In this document: piece by piece, positions 1 to 7,593 of the stretch
Layout: each line of letters starts with the position of its first letter
Numbering within the stretch: position 1 is the stretch's first letter
NCBI GenBank assembly: GCA_050744085.1
Contig: JBOGGU010000009.1
Span: 4,524-68,523, forward strand
Reading direction: 5' to 3'
Length of the DNA stretch: 64,000 nucleotides
Origin: JAVKSL01 sp050744085
Lineage (GTDB): Bacteria > Actinomycetota > Acidimicrobiia > Acidimicrobiales > JAJPHD01
Program-made: the position numbers and the translations under genes
The notes under the pieces: model-generated
Told to the model about the DNA's origin: nothing
Database searches by the model: none
What the model saw: the letters and a program-made list of their open reading frames with translations, nothing else

Positions 1-125
1 AAGCTCAGCGAGTGGACGAGGAATCCCTCGCTTGCAGACCGTCGGAGGTACTCCGTTGCTCGCTGGTGGTGGCTGTCGTGCGGGTACAGGTGGGCGATCA
101 GCACACTGGCATCGAGCGTGATCAA
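1..125 (-). CDS. PIN-domain toxin, VapC family (3' end outside window)
   Basis: The first 41 codons of a PIN-domain ribonuclease are present and the rest lies beyond the left edge. The peptide begins MITLDASVLIAHLYPHD, which has the hydrophobic strand and first acidic residue (D5 of the LDASVL motif) that bind the catalytic metal in VapC toxins. The start is a TTG codon whose first two bases overlap the TGA stop of the gene upstream, so the two genes are translationally coupled in the usual antitoxin-toxin order. VapC toxins cleave tRNA or rRNA when their antitoxin is degraded; that role is inferred from family membership and context. The completeness of the gene cannot be judged here. Confidence 0.75.
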   Translation of the reverse strand, partial: MITLDASVLIAHLYPHDSHHQRATEYLRRSASEGFLVHSLS

Positions 126-385
126 CTCGGCCAGTCCTTTCGCAGCTCGTCGAGGTAGTCCTCGCTGAATACATCGGCGTACTTGCCGCTGGTGGCGTCG
201 AGCGCGTCCAATCGACGGTCAACGGCCTCGCGCGCCTGGCGCTCCAGGGCGGCGCTACCTTCATGCACCAAACGAAGCAACAGCCTGGGGCGCGGCTCGC
301 TCGGCCAGCGTTGGGCGGCCAGATCCATTGCGTGAGCAACCGCGGGCGTCTCGGTGACCTGGTGGCGTGGGTGGCTGGTCGGCAT
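122..385 (-). CDS. putative VapB-like antitoxin, 87 aa
   Basis: A small acidic/basic protein of 87 residues lies immediately upstream of, and overlapping by 4 bp, the PIN-domain toxin gene. No family motif is recognised, so the antitoxin call rests on size, gene order and overlap. A -10-like hexamer TACACT (minus strand, 397-392) ends 6 nt before the ATG, so the mRNA is probably leaderless. The hexamer sits inside a perfect inverted repeat (393-420), the typical layout of an autoregulated toxin-antitoxin promoter. Its C-terminal half (DVFSEDYLDELRKDWPS) could be the toxin-binding tail; this is inference. Confidence 0.6.
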   Translation of the reverse strand: MPTSHPRHQVTETPAVAHAMDLAAQRWPSEPRPRLLLRLVHEGSAALERQAREAVDRRLDALDATSGKYADVFSEDYLDELRKDWPS

Positions 386-391
386 GGCTCG

Positions 392-420
392 AGTGTACCA
401 CCTCAGATGAAGTGGTACAC
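392..420. promoter_or_regulatory. palindromic operator over the -10 of the VapBC-type operon
   Basis: GTGTACCAC (393-401) and GTGGTACAC (412-420) form a perfect 9-bp inverted repeat with a 10-nt spacer. The promoter-proximal arm contains the -10 hexamer TACACT of the minus-strand operon, 6 nt before the antitoxin ATG. Toxin-antitoxin complexes commonly bind such sites to repress their own operon. Confidence 0.55.
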
Positions 421-434
421 ACGGAGCAGGTGGC

Positions 435-2723
435 TCACCCTAGAGCGTCGGGCAGCAAATTTTCGTGGACGATGGTGAGGCGGCGCGTGGGCCTGGTCAG
501 GGCGACGTATAGGGCTCGCAAACCGGCCTCCTTCACGATCATGGCTGGCTCTGCGACGACCACTGCGTCGAACTCGAGCCCCTTCACCAGCTCTACCGGG
601 ACGACGCTCAGGGCCACGCTGCCCGGAGAGCCCTCGCGGGCGGCACCGGACGGGGCGGCACCGGAGGGGGCGGCGCCGGAGGGGGCGGCACCCGAGACGG
701 AGCCGGCGGACACGACCAGTCCAGCAGCGCGAAGGGCACGACCCGCGTCCGCGATCATCGAGCTGGGGCAGATCAGCGCCAGGGTCCCGCCAAGGGGCCC
801 TTTCGCGTCCCGGCCCGCCGGGGCCCGCGCCGGGGCCCGCGCAAGAGCGGCCAGCTCGCCCTCGACGGCGGCTACGACTGCGTCGATCAATCGCCCGGCC
901 TCTGCGGTAGTGACAACCGGTAGTGCCCCGGTGGAGCGCACCGAGCGGGGCGGGCGAATGTCAGGGGAGCTCACGGCCAGCACCCTGGCAGCGACATCCA
1001 TGATCTCCGCAGGCGTCCTGTAATTCACGCTGAGCTCCACCAGCCGGGGTTCGTGGCGCGGTCGTAGCGGCTTGGTGACCTGGTCCCAAGCCGACACTGC
1101 ATGAGGGCCGGTTCCCTGGGCGATGTCGCCAACCAGGGTCATGGACCCCGAGATCGACCGGCGAGCGAGCATCCGCAGTTGCATCGGGGACAGATCCTGA
1201 GCCTCGTCGACCACGATATGGCCATAGGCCCGTGCCTCGCTGTCGGTCCCGGCGCGCCCGGTGGTCGGCCCGAGCAGCACGGACGCCTCATCGAGCAGCG
1301 GGATATCGGCCCTGGTCCATGCCACCTCCGAGAGCTGCTCCGACCTGGGCCGGTAGAGGGCTTCCTGGTCGCCCCGGCTCAAGAGTCCCTTGCCTGCCAG
1401 GGCCAGCAGCGGCTTGGCTCCGTAGAGGTCATGGAGCAGCTCCTCCGGCGACAGCCTCGGCCACATTCGGTCGAGGGCCTCGGCAACCTCCGGCAGCCGC
1501 CGTAGGTCCGCAGCCAGCTCGAGGGCGGAGGCTTCGTCGTCCCTGTCTGCCTGCTCGGCCTCCTCGGCATCCAGCTCCGGTAGTGGACGCAGCTCGTCCA
1601 CCACCGACCTTGCGCGTTCGTGGTCGGCTGCCAGGCGCTTGACCACTGCCGCCTCGACCAGGCGGCGGCGTGCGTTGTGAGCTCCCGGCCGGCGTCGGCC
1701 AGCTTGGACCACCTGGGCCAGATCGCCGGCTGCCACGCGCAGGACCACGGAGCCGTACGGCGCCACGAGGTCGTGGCGTAGCGAGCGCTGGCGGGCGCGC
1801 ACCGCCGCGGCCAGGACCTTGGACATGCCGGCATCCCCCTTCAGCCTGGCCACCTCCGCCGGTTCGACTCCCCTGACGTCCACGTCGAGGAGGCCCTCCA
1901 CGGTCGAGGAGGCCACGCCGTTCTCCCCCAGGGACGGCAGCACTTGCTCGGTGTAGCGCAGGTAGAGCCGGTTGGGGCCGATCACCAGGACCCCTTGGCT
2001 CTCCAGCGGGAACCGGTGGGTGTAGAGCAAGTATGCAGCACGGTGAAGCGCCACGACCGTCTTGCCGGTACCAGGCCCGCCCTGCACGACGAGGATCCCT
2101 GAGAGCGGTGCCCGGATGATCTCGTCCTGCTCGCGCTGGACAGTGGCCACTATGTCGCGCAGGTGCCCCGAGCGCGAGGCGCTCATCGCCGCAAGGAGCG
2201 CCCCGCTGGGTACGTCAATGTCCGCGGCCTCGGGCGCATCTGGCCCGCCGTCGAGGCTGAACACCTCGTCCTCGATGCCCACCAGGCGGCGGCCCTCGCT
2301 GGCGAAGTGGCGGCGGAGGCGCAGGCCCATAGGGTCCCGGCCGGTGGCCCGGTAGAAGGGCTCGGCAACCGGGGCCCGCCAGTCAACCACCAAGGGCTCT
2401 GAGTCCGAGCCCGACACCGGCAGGCGCCCGATGTGGTAGCTCTGGCCCTCGCCCGCCGCGCCCTCGTCGCCGGCCTCGTCGATGCGCCCGAAGCACAGGG
2501 GGCGGTCACCAAGGTCGAGCTGGGCCAGCCGCGCCAGGCTGGAGCGGACCACCATGTCACGTTCGGTCTTCGCTTGGGGGGTGCCCCCGCGGCCCTGGTC
2601 CAGGACGGTGGCCATGCGCTGGCGGGCAGCATCGCGCATCGCCTCCAGGCGCTCGTATGCCTTGTCGATGTGGGCCTGCTCGGCCGCCAGCTCAGGATGT
2701 GTCGCCAAGGGGCTAACGATCAT
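435..2723 (-). CDS. helD: HelD-like UvrD/Rep-family helicase (RNA polymerase recycling factor)
   Basis: This 762-residue protein is a superfamily 1 helicase of the HelD group, which binds RNA polymerase and frees stalled or hibernating complexes using ATP. The N-terminal 100 residues are a predicted coiled coil (ELAAEQAHIDKAYERLEAMR region) as in the secondary-channel arm of HelD. This is followed by the family block VDWRAPVAEPFYRAT near residue 114. Walker A GGPGTGKT is at about 215-222, the DEAQ box is present (VDEAQDLSPMQ), and motif III/IV sequences (GDIAQGT, NYRTPAEI) follow. Near the C-terminus is an in-frame Gly-Ala-Ala-Pro-Ser repeat (about four 15-bp units, near 641-700) that the family lacks. 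The length matches actinobacterial HelD. It is transcribed away from the heme cluster. Confidence 0.9.
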   Translation of the reverse strand: MIVSPLATHPELAAEQAHIDKAYERLEAMRDAARQRMATVLDQGRGGTPQAKTERDMVVRSSLARLAQLDLGDRPLCFGRIDEAGDEGAAGEGQSYHIGRLPVSGSDSEPLVVDWRAPVAEPFYRATGRDPMGLRLRRHFASEGRRLVGIEDEVFSLDGGPDAPEAADIDVPSGALLAAMSASRSGHLRDIVATVQREQDEIIRAPLSGILVVQGGPGTGKTVVALHRAAYLLYTHRFPLESQGVLVIGPNRLYLRYTEQVLPSLGENGVASSTVEGLLDVDVRGVEPAEVARLKGDAGMSKVLAAAVRARQRSLRHDLVAPYGSVVLRVAAGDLAQVVQAGRRRPGAHNARRRLVEAAVVKRLAADHERARSVVDELRPLPELDAEEAEQADRDDEASALELAADLRRLPEVAEALDRMWPRLSPEELLHDLYGAKPLLALAGKGLLSRGDQEALYRPRSEQLSEVAWTRADIPLLDEASVLLGPTTGRAGTDSEARAYGHIVVDEAQDLSPMQLRMLARRSISGSMTLVGDIAQGTGPHAVSAWDQVTKPLRPRHEPRLVELSVNYRTPAEIMDVAARVLAVSSPDIRPPRSVRSTGALPVVTTAEAGRLIDAVVAAVEGELAALARAPARAPAGRDAKGPLGGTLALICPSSMIADAGRALRAAGLVVSAGSVSGAAPSGAAPSGAAPSGAAREGSPGSVALSVVPVELVKGLEFDAVVVAEPAMIVKEAGLRALYVALTRPTRRLTIVHENLLPDALG

Positions 2724-2826
2724 AGCCGGCGTCGAGGTTCGGGCCCTTCACGGGGAGCGCTTCGTCGAAGCATGGGTATGCACCCCCCTGAGCGTTTGTG
2801 TGGAGCGCGACGTGAAGGGTCTCTAC

Positions 2827-3018
2827 ATGCGACAGCGCGTTGGCGCCGTCTCGGACGTGACCGGCATGGACGACCCGTACGAGCCGCCCCTCGATCCTGA
2901 CGTGTTATTGCCCACACACGAGCTGTCACTCGACGCGTGCGTGGCTCGGCTCTGGGAGGCCTCAGGGCTGCCCTCTGACAAGGCGGCAGGCCGTCAGGTG
3001 GCGCGCCTCGGCGATTAG
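2827..3018 (+). CDS. possible small hypothetical protein, 63 aa
   Basis: An ATG-initiated frame lies in the 300-bp space between the divergent helD and hemE genes. It has a GAAGGG purine stretch 9 nt upstream of the ATG and an acidic N-terminal half (MDDPYEPPLDPDVLLPTHE). No domain is recognised. The frame could equally be chance in high-GC DNA, as it extends upstream without a stop. The stop codon directly precedes the hemE promoter hexamer. The remainder of 2724-3025 shows nothing else recognisable. Confidence 0.25.
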   Translation: MRQRVGAVSDVTGMDDPYEPPLDPDVLLPTHELSLDACVARLWEASGLPSDKAAGRQVARLGD

Positions 3019-3021
3019 CGT
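3016..3021 (+). promoter_or_regulatory. -10 hexamer of the heme operon
   Basis: TAGCGT lies 7 nt upstream of the in-frame GTG at 3029. The same spacing recurs before at least fifteen other start codons in this window, pointing to a leaderless transcript that starts at or next to the GTG. Confidence 0.5.
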
Positions 3022-3025
3022 CCGG

Positions 3026-4117
3026 GTGGTGCCTGGAAGTGCTAGTAGCGCCACCCACCCGCGGACCGACCCAGGCGTCACCCATCGGCTGAGCGGCTCG
3101 GACTTCCTCAAGGCGTGCAGGTGCCAGCCGGGGGAGCGGACCCCGGTGTGGTTCATGCGCCAGGCCGGGCGCTCGCTCCCCGAGTACCGTAAGCTCCGCG
3201 GTGAGGGAAGCATCCTGGAAGCGGTGGCCATCCCCGAGCTGGCCGCCACCCTCACCATGCAGCCGGTGACCCGCTACGGGGTCGATGCCGCCGTCTTGTA
3301 CTCCGACATCATGGTCCCCCTTGCCGCCATCGGCTTCGGAGTGGACATCGTCCCCGGCCGGGGCCCGGTGGTGGAGCACCCGTTTCGCACCGAGGCAGAC
3401 CTGGCCCGCTTGCGGCCCCTCGAGCCCCAGGTCGACACTGCCTATGTCCTGGACACAATCGCAATCCTGGTGGGTGAGCTGGAGGTGCCGCTCATCGGTT
3501 TCGCCGGGGCTCCGTTCACTTTGGCCAGCTACCTCATCGAAGGCGGCCCGTCGCGCACCTACGCCCTCACCAAGGCCCTCATGCGCGCCGAGCCCTCCCT
3601 TTGGCACCGGCTCCTCGACGCCCTGGCCGAGCTGTCCCTGGCCTCGTTGCGCTCGCAGGTCGCAGCCGGGGCGGCAGCGGTCCAGCTGTTCGACTCGTGG
3701 GCCGGCACCCTGTCTTTGCGCGACTACGAGTCTTTCGTGGCGCCGGCCAGCCGTCGGGTCCTGGAGGGCATTGCGGACACTGGGGTGCCGCGGATCCACT
3801 TCGGGGTGGGGACCGGGGAGCTGCTGGGAGCCATGGCCGGCGCAGGCGCCGACGTGGTGGGGGTGGATTGGAGGGTCCCGCTGGACGCGGCGCAGCACCG
3901 GGTCGGCCCAGCAAGGGCGCTCCAGGGGAACTTGGACCCGGCCATCTGCCTCGCCCCGTGGGAGGTGGTGGCGGCATCTGCGCGAGCGGTGCTGGACGAC
4001 GCCGCGGGCGTCGCCGGGCACGTGTTCAACCTGGGACACGGGGTCCTGCCTGAGACCGACCCCGACACCCTGGCCCGACTGGTCGACCTGGTGCACGAAG
4101 GCGTCGGCCCAAGGTGA
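3026..4117 (+). CDS. hemE: uroporphyrinogen decarboxylase
   Basis: HemE removes four carboxyl groups from uroporphyrinogen III to give coproporphyrinogen III, in the cytoplasm. The diagnostic N-terminal signature PVWFMRQAGRSLPEYR is present. So are the active-site aspartate block (YSDIMVPLAAIGFGVDI), the FAGAPFTLASYLIEGG motif, and the C-terminal NLGHGVLPETDPD motif. The length of about 360 residues is normal. Two tandem GTG codons (3026 and 3029) could initiate; 3029 fits the promoter spacing for a leaderless mRNA, so the first residue may be the second valine. The stop overlaps the start of hemH, so the three heme genes form one operon. Confidence 0.95.
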   Translation: MVPGSASSATHPRTDPGVTHRLSGSDFLKACRCQPGERTPVWFMRQAGRSLPEYRKLRGEGSILEAVAIPELAATLTMQPVTRYGVDAAVLYSDIMVPLAAIGFGVDIVPGRGPVVEHPFRTEADLARLRPLEPQVDTAYVLDTIAILVGELEVPLIGFAGAPFTLASYLIEGGPSRTYALTKALMRAEPSLWHRLLDALAELSLASLRSQVAAGAAAVQLFDSWAGTLSLRDYESFVAPASRRVLEGIADTGVPRIHFGVGTGELLGAMAGAGADVVGVDWRVPLDAAQHRVGPARALQGNLDPAICLAPWEVVAASARAVLDDAAGVAGHVFNLGHGVLPETDPDTLARLVDLVHEGVGPR

Positions 4118-5037
4118 TGGGAGTCCTGGTGATGTCGTACGGGACCCCGGACGACCCTGACGAGATAGGGGCCTACTACACCCACGTGCGCCGCGGGCGG
4201 GCACCGAGTGCTGAGGCCCTCGCCGACCTGCGCCGCCGGTACATGGCCATCGGTGGGGTGTCGCCCCTGGCCGAGAGGACCCGGGCCCAGGCAGACGGCA
4301 TCGGCGCGGCGCTGGAGCGCGTCCAACCGGGGCGTTGGAAGGTGTTCGTCGGCTCCAAGCATGCCTGGCCGTTCATCGAGGATGGGGTGAGCGCCATGGT
4401 GGCCGCCAATGTCCGCCACGGCATCGGCCTCGTGCTCGCCCCGCACTTCTCGGCCCTCAGCATTGGTGAGTACGTGGACCGGGTGCGCGACGCCACGGAG
4501 CAGGCAGCCATATCCGTGAGGGTCATCGAGAGCTGGCACTTGCTTCCAGCCCTGGTCGAGCTCCTGGCTGAGAGGCTCACCGCGGCCCTCGACAGCCTCC
4601 CGGCCGAGCTTCGCGACGCCACCGAGGTGCTGGTGACCGCCCACAGCCTGCCGGCGCGGGTGGCCGAGATGGGTGATCCCTACCCCGACCAGCTCCGCGA
4701 GACCGCGGAGGCGATCACTACCGCGGCCGGGGTGACCCGCTGGCGCCTGGCGTGGCAGAGCGCCGGGCGGACGCCCGAGCCCTGGCTGGGGCCGGACCTC
4801 TCGGAGGTGATCCGTGGCCTTCCCGCCGAAGGCGTCCGAGCTGTTGTCGTGTGCCCTGCCGGGTTCACCTCGGACCACCTTGAGGTGCTCTACGACATCG
4901 ACATCGAGGCGCTCGCCGTGGCTGAGCAGGCTGGTGTGGTCCTGGTCCGGACCGAGTCCCTCAACGACGACCCCCGCCTGATGGAGGCACTGGCCGAGCT
5001 GGTGTTCGAGGCGGAGGATCGGGCGCCCTTGCCATGA
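4114..5037 (+). CDS. hemH: ferrochelatase, actinobacterial coproporphyrin type
   Basis: The protein (307 aa) inserts ferrous iron into a porphyrin. In actinobacteria the substrate is coproporphyrin III (the enzyme is then also called CpfC), with HemY acting before it; this is family knowledge. Visible signatures are VLVMSYGTPDDPDEI at the N-terminus, YMAIGGVSPLAERT, the conserved histidine in LAPHFSALSIGEY, VTAHSLPARV, and the C-terminal CPAGFTSDHLEVLYDID with the acidic metal-binding pair. The start is either GTG at 4114, overlapping the hemE stop by 4 nt, or ATG at 4117. Its own stop overlaps the next ATG by 4 nt. Confidence 0.92.
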   Translation: MMGVLVMSYGTPDDPDEIGAYYTHVRRGRAPSAEALADLRRRYMAIGGVSPLAERTRAQADGIGAALERVQPGRWKVFVGSKHAWPFIEDGVSAMVAANVRHGIGLVLAPHFSALSIGEYVDRVRDATEQAAISVRVIESWHLLPALVELLAERLTAALDSLPAELRDATEVLVTAHSLPARVAEMGDPYPDQLRETAEAITTAAGVTRWRLAWQSAGRTPEPWLGPDLSEVIRGLPAEGVRAVVVCPAGFTSDHLEVLYDIDIEALAVAEQAGVVLVRTESLNDDPRLMEALAELVFEAEDRAPLP

Positions 5038-6623
5038 GCCACCCGGCGGCGACGGGCGCCCCCCCGGTGGTGGCGGTGGTCGGCGGGGGGATCACGGGCC
5101 TTGCCGGGGCACTGGCGCTCGCCGACGGGGGGGCACGGGTGGTGCTGTTGGAGGCCAGCGGGCGCCTCGGCGGGAAGATCCGCACAGAGGACTTTGGCGG
5201 CCAGCCGGTGGAGGCAGGACCGGATGCGTTCCTTGCCCGGGTGCCGCACGCGGTGGAGCTGTGCAAGAGGCTCGGCTTGGCCGACGACCTGGTGTCCCCG
5301 GCCACCGGGAAGGCGTCGCTGTGGGTGAGGGGCCGGCTGCGGCCGCTCCCGTCGGGCCTGGTGCTGGGTGTCCCCACCCGCTGGGCCCCGCTGGCCCGGT
5401 CCGGCATCCTGTCGCCCGCAGGCCTGGCCCGGGCGGTGCTCGACCTGGTGATGCCGGCGTCCGCGGCGCCCGAGGACCGCTCGGTCGGTGACCTGGTGGG
5501 CTCCCGCCTGGGCAGCCAAGTGGCGGATCGCCTGGTCGGCCCCCTGGTAGGCGGGATCAACGCCGGTGACGCGGCGACATTGAGCGCGGCTGCGGCTGCC
5601 CCGGTGCTGGACGCGGCGGCGCGCCGCTCCCGCAGCCTGGTGCTCGGCCTGCGCCACCCGCCAACGGCCGCCCCCGTCCCTGCCGCTGCGCGATTTGGTC
5701 GTGTGTGTGTACCTATGGCGACCACAAACACGACCAGTTCTGCGTCGGCCGCCGCCCCGCCCCGCCCCGCCGCCCCGCCCGCCGCCCCGCCGCCGGTCTT
5801 CCTCACCCACCCGGCGGGGCTCTCCACTCTCGTCGAGGCGCTCACGGCGGAGCTGGCCTCCAACACCGAGCTGCGCACCAACTCCCCGGTGACTGCACTG
5901 AGCCGCAGCGCCGGAGGCGGCTGGCTCCTCGCCACCCCGAGCCCCCCCAGCACCCCGAGCCCCCTCGCCACCCCGAGCCCCCCCAGCACCCCGAGCCCCC
6001 ACCCCGGCCCGAGCGAACAGGTCGAGGCCGACGCCGTGCTCCTGGCAGTCCCGGCCTTCGAGGCGGCCCCGCTCCTGGCCCCCCACGCACCCGGTGCAGC
6101 GGCCCTGCTCAGCGCGCTCAACTACGCCAGCGTCGCCCTGGTCACCCTGGCCTACCCCGAGTCCGCCCTCACGAGACCTCTCCACGGTTCGGGCTACCTG
6201 GTGCCGGCTGGCGAGGGACGCATGACCACGGCGTGCACCTTCACCTCGCGCAAGGGGGCACAGGTCTCGTGGCGGGACCATGAAATATTTCGCGCATCTG
6301 TGGGCAGGTGGGGGGACAGCCGTCACCAGGGCCTGGGCGACGCCGAGCTGGTGGCTCTCGTCGCGAGCGAGCTGGCGGAGGCGGTCGGCATCCACGGCCC
6401 CCCGGTTGCCGACAGGGTGAGCCGCTGGCCCTTGTCCTTCCCCCAGTACGCGGTGGGGCACCTGGACCGGGTGGCCCGGATCGAGGCGGAGCTGGCGGGG
6501 CTCGGGACCGTGGCCGTGGCCGGCGCCGCCTACCGGGGAGTCGGCATTCCGGCCTGCATCGCGGGGGCGCAGGACGCTGCCGCTGCCCTGCTGGGCGCGC
6601 TGCGCCGTGATGGGGGATACTGA
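5034..6623 (+). CDS. hemY: coproporphyrinogen III oxidase / protoporphyrinogen oxidase (FAD), with in-frame insertions
   Basis: This FAD enzyme oxidises the porphyrinogen ring and completes the hemE-hemH-hemY operon. The N-terminal dinucleotide-binding motif VVGGGITGLAGALALA is followed by EASGRLGGKI, the substrate-side block PVEAGPDAFLAR, and a C-terminal FAD-contact region (GVGIPACIAGAQDAA). At 529 aa it is about 60 residues longer than typical. The excess lies in two places: a stretch near residues 205-260 encoded by a dispersed repeat with a perfect-stem palindrome plus Pro/Ala runs, and a Thr-Pro-Ser-Pro-Pro repeat near residue 300 made of four 18-bp units. Both keep the reading frame open. 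Whether the enzyme tolerates these loops is untested. Confidence 0.88.
   Translation: MSHPAATGAPPVVAVVGGGITGLAGALALADGGARVVLLEASGRLGGKIRTEDFGGQPVEAGPDAFLARVPHAVELCKRLGLADDLVSPATGKASLWVRGRLRPLPSGLVLGVPTRWAPLARSGILSPAGLARAVLDLVMPASAAPEDRSVGDLVGSRLGSQVADRLVGPLVGGINAGDAATLSAAAAAPVLDAAARRSRSLVLGLRHPPTAAPVPAAARFGRVCVPMATTNTTSSASAAAPPRPAAPPAAPPPVFLTHPAGLSTLVEALTAELASNTELRTNSPVTALSRSAGGGWLLATPSPPSTPSPLATPSPPSTPSPHPGPSEQVEADAVLLAVPAFEAAPLLAPHAPGAAALLSALNYASVALVTLAYPESALTRPLHGSGYLVPAGEGRMTTACTFTSRKGAQVSWRDHEIFRASVGRWGDSRHQGLGDAELVALVASELAEAVGIHGPPVADRVSRWPLSFPQYAVGHLDRVARIEAELAGLGTVAVAGAAYRGVGIPACIAGAQDAAAALLGALRRDGGY
5619..5745 (+). repeat. dispersed ~125-bp repeat, copy 1 (inside hemY)
   Basis: This stretch is clearly similar to 16153-16280, sharing CGCGCCGCTCCCGCAGCCTG at its left side and a palindrome at its right side. 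The stem arms are TGGTCGTGTGTGTG (5696-5709) and CACAAACACGACCA (5723-5736) around a 13-nt loop, with one mismatch in this copy. The element is read through in frame by hemY. Confidence 0.75.
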
Positions 6624-6628
6624 GGGCT

Positions 6629-7477
6629 ATGCCCAGGCCCACATGGAGCGGCGCCATCAGCTTCGGGCTGGTGAGCGTCCCGGTCAAGGTCTTCACCGCG
6701 GTGCGCCGCAAGGACATCCGATTCCACCAGCTGCACGCCGCCGACGGTGTGCGCATCGCCCAGCGCCGGGTGTGCCCCGAGGACGGCCAGGAGGTGGCGT
6801 TCGAGGACCTGGTGAAAGGCTACGAGGTGAGCCCCGGCCGCTACGTGGTGATCCAGCCCGACGAGCTGGAGGCCCTCGACCCCCAGGCCAGCCACACGGT
6901 GGACATCGAGGACTTCGTGGCGCTGGACCAGATCGACCCGCTCTACTTCGACAACTCCTACTACCTGGTCCCCGACCTGGCCGGGGCCAAGGCCTACCGC
7001 CTGCTGTTCGACGCCATGAGCGCGGCCGGAAAGGTCGGGATCGGCAAGGTGGTCATGAGGAACAAGCAGTACTTGTGCGCGGTGAGGCCTATCAGGGAGG
7101 CGCTGGTGCTCACCACGATGAACTTTGCCGACGAGGTGGCCGGCATCGAGACCCTGGAAGGCCTCCCAGGCCCGGACGTGGAGGCCTCCGAGCGGGAGCT
7201 GCGCATGGCAGCCCAGCTGATCGAGGCCCTCGACGCCGACTTCGACCCCACCCGCTACCGGGACACGCACCGCGAGAGGGTGATGGAGCTGATCGAGGCC
7301 AAGGTGGCGGGGGAGGAGGTGGTCGCCGCGCCAGCCACGCCGAGCGCTCCGGTGATCGACCTCATGGCTGCGCTGGAGGCCAGCCTGGCCAAGGCCCGGG
7401 GCCCTGCCGCCGCCCGGCCGGGGGCCGCCGCGGAGGACGCCGAGCACGACAAGCGGCCGGCCAGCTCGACCGGTTGA
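6629..7477 (+). CDS. ku: Ku protein (non-homologous end joining)
   Basis: Bacterial Ku is a homodimeric ring that binds broken DNA ends and recruits LigD. The 282-residue product begins MPRPTWSGAISFGLVSVPVKVF, the family hallmark, and contains GYEVSPGRYVVIQPDELEAL, the central bridge region YYLVPDLAGAKAYRLL, and ALVLTTMNFADEV. The C-terminal tail (GPAAARPGAAAEDAEHDKRP) is short and charged, as in mycobacterial-type Ku. No ligD is visible in the window. The gene starts 5 nt after the hemY stop. Confidence 0.95.
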   Translation: MPRPTWSGAISFGLVSVPVKVFTAVRRKDIRFHQLHAADGVRIAQRRVCPEDGQEVAFEDLVKGYEVSPGRYVVIQPDELEALDPQASHTVDIEDFVALDQIDPLYFDNSYYLVPDLAGAKAYRLLFDAMSAAGKVGIGKVVMRNKQYLCAVRPIREALVLTTMNFADEVAGIETLEGLPGPDVEASERELRMAAQLIEALDADFDPTRYRDTHRERVMELIEAKVAGEEVVAAPATPSAPVIDLMAALEASLAKARGPAAARPGAAAEDAEHDKRPASSTG

Positions 7478-7593
7478 GCGAGGCTGACGGGGAGCCGGTA
7501 GGGAGGCAGAGGCGCCGGGGCGGGCGCTCCGGCCGGGCTCACGGCGGCGGCTGGGTTCACGGGCGCTCTGGCCGGGGCGGCATCAGGGGGCGG

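Noticed and set aside
2720..4204. A long minus-strand frame opposite hemE
   Set aside because: It is the antisense shadow of hemE and its upstream space, with low-complexity His/Gly/Arg composition.
4890..6461. A long open frame on the minus strand through hemY (over 500 codons)
   Set aside because: High-GC DNA opens antisense frames. The peptide is Arg/Gly/Ala-rich without motifs, while the plus strand encodes clear enzyme signatures.
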